Of a stretch of 48,281 nt of DNA, positions 1 through 7,199 are shown in pieces. The stretch comes from an uncultured Clostridium sp. (GTDB lineage Bacteria > Bacillota > Clostridia > TANB77 > CAG-508). The translations under genes were made by a program, and so were the position numbers. Below the pieces are notes generated by a model that saw only the letters and a list, made by a program, of their open reading frames with translations, did not search any database and had not been told where the DNA came from. The DNA lies in the NCBI GenBank assembly GCA_946548575.1, contig CAMNPT010000001.1, positions 1 through 48,281 on the forward strand. Reading direction: 5' to 3'. Each line of letters starts with the position of its first letter. The stretch's first letter is position 1.

Positions 1-74
1 GATTTTTTAAATTAATTTTTTGTGTGTAATTTATAGAAGTAATTTTCATATTTTTTATTTATCTATTATATCTA

Positions 75-1550
75 TCATCTTTTATCTAATTCATCATTAC
101 TTGTAACGCCACAATTCAAATACATTTCAGTTGTGTCTGTTCCTTCAGCTATTACCCATTTTGAAGCACTAACAGTTATAGTTTTTAAATTTCTGTTATA
201 TGCAAACATTCTATACATATTTGTAACTTTACTTGTATCAAAATTAATTATATTTAAGCTTTCTAAATTATTTCCACAATTATAAAACAACATTTGCATG
301 TTTGTTACGTTACTTGTATCAAATGAACTTAAATCCAAACTTGTTAATGTATTACATCCTTGAAACATATATGACATATTTGTTACATTACTTGTATTAA
401 ATGAGCTTAAATTTAAACTTGTTACGCTTGAACACAACCTAAACATTTTTCCCATATCTTTTACTTTAGATGTATTAAAACTAGAAATATTTAAATTTGA
501 AAGCTTTGAACAAGATTCAAACATTGAACTCATATCTGTTACATTTGATGTATCAAAATTAGTTAAATCTAGCTGTTCTATACTTTTACATTCATAAAAC
601 ATTTCCCACATATTATCAACTTTACTTGTGTTGAAATTTGATAAATCCAAATTTGAAAGTTTCCAACACTCCCTAAACATTCTTTCCATTTTTATTACAT
701 TACTTGTATCAAAATTAGATAAATCTATTTTTTCTAGATTATTACATACAGCAAATAAATAGGCCATATTCGTTACTTTACTTGTGGCTAGATTACTTAT
801 ATTTAAATTTTTTAAACTTTTGCAGTAATAAAACATATATATCATATTTGTTACATTATCTGTATATAAATTTTCTAAGTCAATTGTTATACAATTTTCA
901 AAATGACTAAAAAGATGCTCACAACTATCAATAATTATTCCTTTGTTTCCACCTATATACAAATCATATTTTTCGTTATCTTCAGAATTTTGCATAAGCC
1001 ATGCTTTTATTTTTTTATCTTCAGAAACTTCAAAAGTATATTTTGCATCTTCTGGTATATTTACATTATCTAAAACTTTTACACTTAATATATCTGAATA
1101 AGATGCATAAGATTTAAGTTTGTTTCTAAAAATACTATTTGACATTACTGAAAGTTCAACATATTCATATTCATACACATTTCCATCATCATCTACGGAA
1201 TACTGCCTTTTGCTATCTTTCATCGTAACTACTATATCTTTTCTGATTTTTTCTACCTCTCCATCATTTTTTAGCTCATCTTGTAAACCTTTTACAGTTA
1301 CACTTCCATTTCTTTGTTTACCCATAGCTTGTACTGCTGCAGTTTCAATTAATTCTTTTTCTCTATCAATTTCGGTTCTAGTTTTTGCCTCTGCTGCTTT
1401 TCCTATTATTCCATTATCTCCTGTTAATGTATTTATACTTATTCCAGCTAAAATCAAAATTATAATTATAGTTATAGCCAATGCTATAAGCGTAATTCCT
1501 CGATTTTCATTTTTAAAATTTCCCTTCTTTTTTAATTTTACATTCTTCAA
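75..1550 (-). CDS. BspA-like DUF285 repeat surface protein with pilin-like N terminus
   Basis: The protein has about 491 residues. Near the N terminus a short basic stretch is followed by RGITLIALAITIIIILILAG, which resembles a type IV prepilin signal: Gly before a long hydrophobic helix, although the +5 Glu of classical pilins is absent. A variable region follows. From about residue 225 to the C terminus there are about nine degenerate 25-26-residue repeats of the form LDLSNFDTSNVTNM..MF..C, which is the DUF285/BspA leucine-rich pattern found in surface and adhesion proteins. The start is uncertain. TTG at 1550 has AGGTGA five bases upstream, while an in-frame GTG at 1559 has AAGGA. Export and surface display are inferred; no sortase motif or pilin-processing gene is in the window. 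It stands alone downstream of the spoIIIA region. Confidence 0.8.
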   Translation of the reverse strand: MKNVKLKKKGNFKNENRGITLIALAITIIIILILAGISINTLTGDNGIIGKAAEAKTRTEIDREKELIETAAVQAMGKQRNGSVTVKGLQDELKNDGEVEKIRKDIVVTMKDSKRQYSVDDDGNVYEYEYVELSVMSNSIFRNKLKSYASYSDILSVKVLDNVNIPEDAKYTFEVSEDKKIKAWLMQNSEDNEKYDLYIGGNKGIIIDSCEHLFSHFENCITIDLENLYTDNVTNMIYMFYYCKSLKNLNISNLATSKVTNMAYLFAVCNNLEKIDLSNFDTSNVIKMERMFRECWKLSNLDLSNFNTSKVDNMWEMFYECKSIEQLDLTNFDTSNVTDMSSMFESCSKLSNLNISSFNTSKVKDMGKMFRLCSSVTSLNLSSFNTSNVTNMSYMFQGCNTLTSLDLSSFDTSNVTNMQMLFYNCGNNLESLNIINFDTSKVTNMYRMFAYNRNLKTITVSASKWVIAEGTDTTEMYLNCGVTSNDELDKR

Positions 1551-1652
1551 ATTTATCACCTTTTCCTTCCCACATCTTTTGTTAAAGACATAAATAAATT
1601 TTTATATAAATATTTAAATATAAAAATAAAACGAAAATAAGACTATTATTCC

Positions 1653-1820
1653 TTATACATTTATGCCAATTGCAAAAATGCATAGAAAATAATAGCCCCT
1701 ATTGCTATATAAATATTTTATAAAATTAAATACTGAATTATATTTTAATACACAATTTTCTTGTTTATAAAGTATACGCGTGTGTATTACAGCCTCAACA
1801 GTTTTAGCTTTTTTATTCAT
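1653..1820 (-). CDS. Hypothetical 55-residue ORF with its own promoter
   Basis: This is an open frame of 55 codons with ATG at 1820 and an AGAGGT ribosome site about nine bases upstream. A near-consensus sigma-A promoter lies ahead of it (1859-1887). The predicted peptide starts with a lysine-rich stretch and has a hydrophobic, aromatic C-terminal half. I recognise no family. It fills most of the otherwise empty stretch 1560-1911. The clear promoter and ribosome site argue for transcription, but codon use does not prove coding; the transcript could equally be a small RNA or a decayed gene remnant. Confidence 0.35.
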   Translation of the reverse strand: MNKKAKTVEAVIHTRILYKQENCVLKYNSVFNFIKYLYSNRGYYFLCIFAIGINV

Positions 1821-1858
1821 TTGTTGCTACCTCTTTTGTTCTTTATTTTTACATTTAT

Positions 1859-1887
1859 AGTATATCAATTATCTATTTTTGTTGCAA
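1859..1887 (-). promoter_or_regulatory. Sigma-A-type promoter of the 55-codon ORF
   Basis: On the minus strand TTGCAA (1887-1882) and TATACT (1864-1859) are separated by exactly 17 bases. It lies 39 bases upstream of the ATG at 1820 and just beyond the 3' end of spoIIIAH, so it is an independent start. Confidence 0.55.
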
Positions 1888-1911
1888 CAAATTTCGTAAA
1901 AATTTTGTTTT

Positions 1912-2553
1912 TTATTTATTAGCAATATGTATATCTGTAATTTCGACATTTAACTCTCTAGAAACAATATTTTGAATTTGAGCAACTTGCTCTTGTTTTA
2001 ACTCTTCACTACCAACTATAACACTAACACTATCGCCATTTACAAAAATTACACTATTGTCAAAACCTTTGGTATTTAATAAGTTTTCACATATCATAAT
2101 ACTGTTTTTTATATTATTTATTTTTGTTATTTCTTCTGTAACAGATTGTTTTTGTGTTTCTGATGTATTATTACTATTTAAAATTTTTTCATAAGTTTCA
2201 ATCATTTGAGAATACATAGAATCTCTTTCTAATTTAGATTTTGTAAAATAATCATCTTTCTCTATATTAGTATTTGTATTTGTCTCTTGTATTTCACTTT
2301 TGTTATCTTCAGTTTCAGCAATTGTATTTTCATTATCTAATTTTTCACTGTTTTCTGTAACAATATCATTACTACTAACTAATGTTGCATCACCAATATC
2401 AGCTAATTGTGTATCATCTTTTGTTTCTAATTTCATACTTGTTTGTACAGATTTATTGTCTGGATTCACACTATAATTTAAATAACCTGCTGCCATAACC
2501 ATGATAGCTATAACATAAATAATAACTTGATTTCTTTTTAACAAATTTTTCAT
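1912..2553 (-). CDS. spoIIIAH: Stage III sporulation protein AH (SpoIIIAH)
   Basis: SpoIIIAH is the mother-cell half of the SpoIIIAH-SpoIIQ channel across the septum during engulfment. The 213-residue protein has one N-terminal membrane segment (about residues 10-28), a long low-complexity acidic linker rich in Asn, Glu and Thr, and a C-terminal domain from about residue 105. That domain ends in a VIVGSEELKQEQVAQIQNIV-type YscJ/FliF-like ring-building fold, as expected for the family. ATG 2553 has AAAGGAGAG upstream. It is the last gene of the spoIIIA operon, 26 bases after spoIIIAG. Membrane-anchored, with its C-terminal domain expected between the two forespore membranes. Confidence 0.93.
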   Translation of the reverse strand: MKNLLKRNQVIIYVIAIMVMAAGYLNYSVNPDNKSVQTSMKLETKDDTQLADIGDATLVSSNDIVTENSEKLDNENTIAETEDNKSEIQETNTNTNIEKDDYFTKSKLERDSMYSQMIETYEKILNSNNTSETQKQSVTEEITKINNIKNSIMICENLLNTKGFDNSVIFVNGDSVSVIVGSEELKQEQVAQIQNIVSRELNVEITDIHIANK

Positions 2554-2579
2554 AAGTTTTTCTCTCCTTTAATTTTAAA

Positions 2580-3204
2580 CTATTGCATCTCAAAAACTTG
2601 AATTTTATGAGTTGCTAATCCTGTAACTGCTTCAACTGCTTGAATTATATTTGCTTTTACATTTGTGTTTCCTGCACCTTTAGCTGTAATAATTGCCCCT
2701 TCAATTTTAGGTTCAATAACTTTTTGCGTTATAGGTGTTTTTTCTCCATCATCTTCTTTGTATATTATATCTTTTTGTGAATCTGTTTGCTCTATTTTTC
2801 TAATTCCACCAGAAGTGTCTGTTTCTTCTGTAGTACTCACTTTGGAATTTTCATTATACATAGCAATAATTTCACTAGATTCACTATAATTAATACAAAC
2901 ATTTACTTCCCCTACACCATTAATTTTAGATAAAATATTTTCAAGCTTTTCTTCTAAATCTGTTTTTATATTTCCGTTCTGCACTTGTTTCAATAACAGT
3001 ATCTGATGCAAGCTTTTTTGTTTTATCATTAATCTCTTGTTTAGTCGATTTTTCTTTATTTCCATTCCAAACAATATTTATTGCAACAACTGTGATAATT
3101 AACAAAACCACTAAAAAAACTAAGTTTTCAATTTTCTTTTTATCATTTCCACTACTATTTTCTTTATTTCTATCAATTAAACTTTTTAGTTTATCTCCAA
3201 ACAT
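2580..3204 (-). CDS. spoIIIAG: Stage III sporulation protein AG (SpoIIIAG), read through a +1 shift at CGG
   Basis: SpoIIIAG forms a ring in the mother-cell membrane of the SpoIIIA-SpoIIQ secretion complex. Two overlapping frames together give the whole protein. The first has the start (ATG 3204, GAGGTGA upstream) and the single membrane helix (about residues 24-45), and stops at 2941. The second carries the conserved ring-building domain (ILSKINGVGEVNVCINY and ANIIQAVEAVTGLATHKIQV) and ends at 2580. Moving forward one base at the CGG codon 2976-2974, after residues TSAE, joins them into 207 residues, close to the usual SpoIIIAG size. Without the shift the product is 87 residues and lacks the ring domain. 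The start overlaps the end of spoIIIAF by 19 bases. The same shift signature recurs in three other genes, so I do not call this a pseudogene. Confidence 0.88.
2973..2976 (-). other. CGGA +1 shift site in spoIIIAG
   Basis: The in-frame codon order is GAA-CGG. Skipping the C at 2976 continues as GGA-AAT-ATA-AAA, which enters the SpoIIIAG ring domain. The residue decoded here is number 77, predicted glycine. Position and direction of the shift are read directly from the two overlapping frames; the mechanism is inferred. Confidence 0.8.
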
Positions 3205-3770
3205 TTTTCATTCACCTCATATTCTTCAATTAATGTTTTTTTTACATTTTTTATATCTTCTCTTGTTATTTTTTCTACTTCATCTTTTTCTATTTTTGTA
3301 TCTATTTTCTTTACCTTTTCAATTTCTTTAACCAAATCATTTTCTACACTTTCATTACCTTCAGAATCTTCAACATTTAATTTTTGAATATTAATTTTTA
3401 TTAACTCAATGTTTTTATCATCATTTATTGTTACTTTACATTTCGTAGCAATATATCCTTTTTCTTTTAATTTATTTGTAATCTCCTTTTCTAATTCTTT
3501 TTCAGATAATTCTTTAATTCTTTTATCCATACTTGTTTGATCAATTGAAAGTGTTTCTTTTGATTGGTATTCATTAAAATTAATTTCATTAATCTTTAAT
3601 TTATCTTTATTTTGAATTAATGGTGATACTATATTGAATAATAGAAATATTCCTAATATCATTCTTATATATTTTTTCGTTTTATTATTAGGCAAAATCA
3701 TTTCTAAAATTGATACAATTACAATTGTAACACCTAAATTCTTTGCCCATAAACTTAATATCTCAATCAT
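3186..3770 (-). CDS. spoIIIAF: Stage III sporulation protein AF (SpoIIIAF)
   Basis: The 194-residue protein has two N-terminal membrane segments (about residues 5-27 and 36-52), with the family-typical sequence SLWAKNLGVTIVIVSILEMI followed by a short loop and a second helix containing RMILGIFLLFNIVSPLI. A charged C-terminal domain extends from residue 75. This matches SpoIIIAF, a membrane component of the SpoIIIA channel made in the mother cell under sigma-E in known spore formers. ATG 3770 has AGAGGAA upstream. Its last codons overlap the start of spoIIIAG, which suggests translational coupling. It lies 13 bases after spoIIIAE. Confidence 0.93.
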   Translation of the reverse strand: MIEILSLWAKNLGVTIVIVSILEMILPNNKTKKYIRMILGIFLLFNIVSPLIQNKDKLKINEINFNEYQSKETLSIDQTSMDKRIKELSEKELEKEITNKLKEKGYIATKCKVTINDDKNIELIKINIQKLNVEDSEGNESVENDLVKEIEKVKKIDTKIEKDEVEKITREDIKNVKKTLIEEYEVNEKCLEIN

Positions 3771-3783
3771 ATTATTTCCTCTT

Positions 3784-4926
3784 TTATCTATACATCATAC
3801 TAGCATTAGATATTTTTAATACTATAGTTAATCCTATAATCAACATAAAAGCTAAAGAGCTTAAAATTGCTAAGAGAATTTTAAAAATATCACCAACTTG
3901 ATCTAACAAACCTACAATATTTTTATCAGTAATTGGTTGAACAATAGTTGATAGAAGCTTATATGATATTGTAAATACTCCAAGTTTTAATATTGGTATT
4001 ATACATATCCCAATAATAATTATTACACCTACTATTCCTATGCCATTTTTTAAAATTAGACTACATCCTAAAATAGTATCTGTAGCATCTCCTAAAATTT
4101 TGCCTACAATTGGAACAGCAGAACTAACTATTGCTTTTGCTGTTTTAGAAGAAATTCCGTCAACACTACTTGATAATGTTCCTTCTAGAGATATTACTCC
4201 TACAAAAACTGTCATTATAATACCTAGAAACCATACTATACTTGACTTTAGAAATTTAGATAAATTATCAATTTTTATTTTATCTGATATTTTTGAAATA
4301 ATTATTAAACTTGTAAATATTAAAACAGCAGGTATAATTAAATTTTGAATTATGTTTCCTATAAAATTTATTATAAATAAGATAATTGGTTCTATAATAC
4401 TGCTTGTAGTTATATTTCCTGTATAAAGCATAAGTGTTATTAATAGAGGAACAAGCAGGTTCATAAATCCTATTAAATTATTTGTTGTATCTTGTGTCAG
4501 TTTTATTATGTCTGTGAAATTTGTCATTATAACTGTTATTATTAAAATATATTGAACATAATAAACAAGCTTTGATATACTATCATTTTCTAAACTGTCA
4601 CTTATAGATTTTAAAACACTATGTATTATTATAATTACTAAAATGCTTGCAATTGTTTTTATATTAGATGAAACTTCTTTTCCTAATAAATTCAATATTT
4701 TATTAATTATTGTTGAGTTATCAACTTGTCCTTTGATTACATTTTGCAATAATTGATTTATATCAATATCTTCGAAAAATTCTCCCTCATATTTTTCTGC
4801 ATTTTTTATAAAACCACTTATATTAAACTCTTCTTGTTGCTCATCTAATATTTCTTCAGCATAACAAAAATTTAAATTAAAAATTATTAATATTATTAAA
4901 ATAATAAGAAAATATTTATTTTTCAT
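3784..4926 (-). CDS. spoIIIAE: Stage III sporulation protein AE (SpoIIIAE)
   Basis: A 380-residue polytopic membrane protein with a signal-like N-terminal helix, a short soluble N-terminal domain up to about residue 80, and about seven or eight hydrophobic segments. The stretch around SSVDGISSKTAKAIVSSAVP and IVGKILGDATDTILGC is characteristic of SpoIIIAE, thought to be a permease-like part of the feeding-channel complex. Its length matches the family (about 400). It sits between spoIIIAD and spoIIIAF in the canonical order, 18 bases after spoIIIAD. The frame is intact. Confidence 0.95.
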   Translation of the reverse strand: MKNKYFLIILIILIIFNLNFCYAEEILDEQQEEFNISGFIKNAEKYEGEFFEDIDINQLLQNVIKGQVDNSTIINKILNLLGKEVSSNIKTIASILVIIIIHSVLKSISDSLENDSISKLVYYVQYILIITVIMTNFTDIIKLTQDTTNNLIGFMNLLVPLLITLMLYTGNITTSSIIEPIILFIINFIGNIIQNLIIPAVLIFTSLIIISKISDKIKIDNLSKFLKSSIVWFLGIIMTVFVGVISLEGTLSSSVDGISSKTAKAIVSSAVPIVGKILGDATDTILGCSLILKNGIGIVGVIIIIGICIIPILKLGVFTISYKLLSTIVQPITDKNIVGLLDQVGDIFKILLAILSSLAFMLIIGLTIVLKISNASMMYR

Positions 4927-4944
4927 TTGTATTTTTTTCCTTTT

Positions 4945-5331
4945 TTATGGTAATATTTTTAATATTATTTCTAAAAGACTTGAAATTATAGGTATTGACA
5001 TAGATATAATTATTATTTTTGTTCCCATTTCTATTTTATTAGCAATTGCAGCTTCACCAGAATCTTTACATACACTTACTGCAAATTCAGATAAAAATGC
5101 TATTCCAGTTATTTTTATTAAAAGTAGTAAAAATGATGTATTTATAGAGGCTTTATTTGATAAAGATTGTAACAAATTTATAATTCCTGTTAACTTGTCC
5201 ATTACTAGCATTAAAATTAATGCCCCTGTCAGTAAACTGATATAAATTGTAAATTCAGGTCTGTATTGTTTTAATAGAACTATTATTATTAAAGCAATTA
5301 ATGCTATTCCGATTATTTTAATAACTTCCAT
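4945..5331 (-). CDS. spoIIIAD: Stage III sporulation protein AD (SpoIIIAD)
   Basis: A 128-residue membrane protein with four hydrophobic helices. It starts MEVIKIIGIALIAL and contains LKQYRPEF and the conserved late stretch AVSVCKDSGEAAIANKIEMG. This is a SpoIIIAC/AD family protein at the normal SpoIIIAD length (about 130). I chose ATG 5331 because TAGGAGG lies seven bases upstream. An in-frame ATG at 5373 would add residues translated from a short repeat element and lacks a ribosome site. It is the second SpoIIIAC/AD-type gene of the operon, after spoIIIAC. Confidence 0.93.
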   Translation of the reverse strand: MEVIKIIGIALIALIIIVLLKQYRPEFTIYISLLTGALILMLVMDKLTGIINLLQSLSNKASINTSFLLLLIKITGIAFLSEFAVSVCKDSGEAAIANKIEMGTKIIIISMSIPIISSLLEIILKILP

Positions 5332-5340
5332 TTTTCCTCC

Positions 5341-5385
5341 TAGTGTCAGGTCCATTTGGACATTTGTGTCCATTTGGGACAGATC
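5341..5385. repeat. Short GGACA-type palindromic repeat between spoIIIAC and spoIIIAD
   Basis: This stretch contains the palindrome GTCCATTTGGAC (5350-5361) and a partial second copy, TGTCCATTTGGGACA (5367-5381). The same units occur upstream of spoIIIAA at 7099-7148. It is more GC-rich than its surroundings and sits in the gap between two operon genes, directly before the ribosome site of spoIIIAD. The family is unknown; it looks like a small dispersed intergenic element. Confidence 0.6.
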
Positions 5386-5390
5386 TATAA

Positions 5391-5586
5391 TTAAAGATTA
5401 AATAACGTTCTTACTGTGTCAAACAAACCGACTTATTTCTTTTATTACCATTGTTAATACTATTATCAATCCCGCTAAAGTTGTCATCATTGCTTGGTCT
5501 TCTCTTCCAGCTCTTACTAAAACTTGATATAAAACTGCAACTAATATTCCAATTGCTGCTATTTTAAATAATAAATCTATATTCAT
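5391..5586 (-). CDS. spoIIIAC: Stage III sporulation protein AC (SpoIIIAC), read through a +1 shift at CGG
   Basis: A two-helix membrane protein of the SpoIIIA channel. ATG 5586 (AGAGGGG upstream) starts MNIDLLFKIAAIGILVAVLY, then QVLVRAGREDQAMMTTLAGL and a second helix ending in VIKEIS, all typical of SpoIIIAC. Straight reading then gives CGG-TTT-GTT-TGA and stops at 55 residues. Skipping the C of CGG at 5430 gives GGT and then LFDTVRTLFNL and a stop at 5391. That is the expected SpoIIIAC C-terminal tail, for a total of 64 residues, the normal family length. Reading through the TGA instead gives HSKNVI, which does not look like the family. It lies between spoIIIAB and spoIIIAD in canonical order. 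Confidence 0.9.
5427..5430 (-). other. CGGT +1 shift site in spoIIIAC
   Basis: AGT-CGG-TTT in the starting frame becomes AGT-(C)-GGT-TTG-TTT-GAC after a one-base advance. The decoded residue is number 53 of 64. The conserved C-terminal tail of SpoIIIAC lies wholly in the shifted frame. Confidence 0.82.
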
Positions 5587-5617
5587 TTAAATAGTTCCCC
5601 TCTCTTTAAAGATTTTA

Positions 5618-6127
5618 CTAAGCTAAAATTATTACAATTGCAAGTCCTATAACAGTTCCTAGTTTTAAATACATTTTTTCATTTTTTTCTTTTTCTTTTT
5701 GTGCTTCTAAAATTTGATTTTCTAATAATTTTTCAGTTATCTCAATTTGACTTATTTGTCCTTCAACATCTGTTTGCCCTAATAATTTTGAAAGTTTCTT
5801 TATTATATTTATATCTTCTTTTTTTAAATTACATATTGTTTCATCTAATGACTCTTCCCAAGAAATACTTGCTGTTTTTTCTTTCATTTTTTGTTTTGCT
5901 AATTTAAATATATTTGAAATATTTTTGTTTGAATTTTTTGCAATCTCACTAAAAATGTCAGGTATCGGTTCATATGTATATCTTATCTTTGTTTTAAATA
6001 TATTTAACGCACTTTGCATTTCTTCTAATTCTTCTAATCTATATACATATTTTTTTGATAAGAATTTTCCTATAATACTTGATGAAATTAAAATTATAAA
6101 TAAAATGAAATATTTAATTACAATCAT
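5618..6127 (-). CDS. spoIIIAB: Stage III sporulation protein AB (SpoIIIAB)
   Basis: A 169-residue protein with hydrophobic helices at each end (about residues 4-21 and 150-168) and a helical soluble middle. The stretch YVYRLEELEEMQSALNIFKT followed by KIRYTYEPIPDIFSEIA is typical of SpoIIIAB, which resembles type II secretion GspF-like components. So are the late Q(S)-EITEKLLENQILEA region and the C-terminal helix with KLGTVIGLAIVIILA. Length equals the family norm (about 170). It lies 67 bases after spoIIIAA and 31 bases before spoIIIAC. Confidence 0.93.
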   Translation of the reverse strand: MIVIKYFILFIILISSSIIGKFLSKKYVYRLEELEEMQSALNIFKTKIRYTYEPIPDIFSEIAKNSNKNISNIFKLAKQKMKEKTASISWEESLDETICNLKKEDINIIKKLSKLLGQTDVEGQISQIEITEKLLENQILEAQKEKEKNEKMYLKLGTVIGLAIVIILA

Positions 6128-6194
6128 TTAAAACTTGTCCTTTCTATGTTTTTAGTATTATATGCTTAACATTTATTTTTAGAACTAAAATTTT

Positions 6195-7064
6195 TTATAA
6201 AAAAATTACTTTTTCAATTAAATTTTCTTCAATTAAGTTATTTATTTGTCTATTCTTTTTTATATCTTCTAAATTTTTTCCATGCATTGTAAATATTCCT
6301 TTTACTCCTGAAATCATTGCTTCTCTAATTGCTTTAACATCATCTTCATTACCTATTTCATCACATGCTATTACTTCTGGCGCCATTGAACGAATCAACA
6401 TTTTCATTCCATTAGATTTAGAGATATTCTCTACAATGTCTGTTCTTATTCCTACATCATTTTGTGCTATTCCATGATACATTGCAGCAATTTCACCTCT
6501 TTCATCCACAACACCACATGTTTTTCCTTTGAATTTTATATTTGGAATACCATTACTTATATTTCTTATACAATCTCTTAACATCGTTGTTTTCCCTTTT
6601 CCTGGAGGAGATACAATTAATGTATTAAATATAGTATTATTTTCTAAATCTATTATTTCATTAATAATCTTGTTACTACAATCTAATATTTCTCTTGCAA
6701 TTCTAAAATTCAAACTAGTTATATATTTTAAATTTATTACTTTTTCATTCTCTGTAACAGCTGTTCCAGATATTCCGACCCTATGTCCACCTTTTACAGT
6801 TAAAAATCCTTTACAAATTTGGTTCTTGTAACTATAAATTGAGTTATCACATAACCTTTCTAATATTTGCATTATCTCTTGTATACTTACAATATATTCA
6901 ATTAATATATCAGCTTGTGCTAATTTTAATATAATAGGTTTATTTGAACGAATTCTAATTTCTTGTAAATCTTCTTCTATTTTTTTATTATGTTCTAGTG
7001 TATCTTTAAGTAAATTATATATATTTACTGGAAAATACCTCAAAACTTCATCTGTATATTTCAT
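6195..7064 (-). CDS. spoIIIAA: Stage III sporulation protein AA (SpoIIIAA ATPase)
   Basis: First gene of the spoIIIA operon, a cytoplasmic AAA-type ATPase related to secretion ATPases, thought to power the SpoIIIA channel. The 289-residue protein shows GGHRVGISG before the nucleotide site, a Walker A loop SPPGKGKTTMLRD (about residues 153-165), then CGVVDERGEIAAMYHG, and a Walker B-like VIACDEIGNEDD with the SpoIIIAA-typical glycine-rich follow-on. ATG 7064 has AAGGAGA upstream. I could not recognise a sigma-E promoter with confidence; a repeat element (7099-7152) occupies most of the region where one would be expected. Confidence 0.95.
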   Translation of the reverse strand: MKYTDEVLRYFPVNIYNLLKDTLEHNKKIEEDLQEIRIRSNKPIILKLAQADILIEYIVSIQEIMQILERLCDNSIYSYKNQICKGFLTVKGGHRVGISGTAVTENEKVINLKYITSLNFRIAREILDCSNKIINEIIDLENNTIFNTLIVSPPGKGKTTMLRDCIRNISNGIPNIKFKGKTCGVVDERGEIAAMYHGIAQNDVGIRTDIVENISKSNGMKMLIRSMAPEVIACDEIGNEDDVKAIREAMISGVKGIFTMHGKNLEDIKKNRQINNLIEENLIEKVIFL

Positions 7065-7098
7065 AGAAATTAAATCTCCTTATAATAATGATTTAAGA

Positions 7099-7152
7099 TA
7101 TGTCCCCAAATGGACATCAATGTCCATTTGGACCTGTCCCGGAATGGACATC
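7099..7152. repeat. GGACA-type palindromic repeat upstream of spoIIIAA
   Basis: Contains TGTCCCCAAATGGACA, TGTCCATTTGGACC and TGTCCCGGAATGGACA in a row, that is, three related half-palindromes. The same units appear at 5341-5385 between spoIIIAC and spoIIIAD. Two copies of one small element inside or at the border of the same operon suggest local spread or a conserved RNA fold; no function is known to me. Confidence 0.6.
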
Positions 7153-7187
7153 AAAAAAAAGCATATATTATAATATATGCTTTTTTT
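7153..7187. terminator. Bidirectional-looking terminator hairpin
   Basis: An A-run, then GCATATATTATAATATATGC, then a T-run: a perfect AT-rich inverted repeat flanked by seven or more A on one side and seven T on the other. It lies 13 bases after the stop of the 559-residue membrane protein gene and would insulate spoIIIAA from upstream transcription. Confidence 0.75.
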
Positions 7188-7199
7188 GTGACGTTAGAA

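Noticed and set aside
2665..3331. Plus-strand open frames within the spoIIIA region and many others genome-wide
   Set aside because: They lie opposite well-recognised minus-strand genes, have low-complexity Leu/Phe/Ile-rich translations typical of antisense AT-rich DNA, and lack ribosome sites.
5391..5430. Read-through of the TGA in spoIIIAC as a recoded stop
   Set aside because: Reading through gives HSKNVI and another stop, unlike the family. The +1 frame gives the expected tail, and the same C-skip explains five other sites with no TGA involved.
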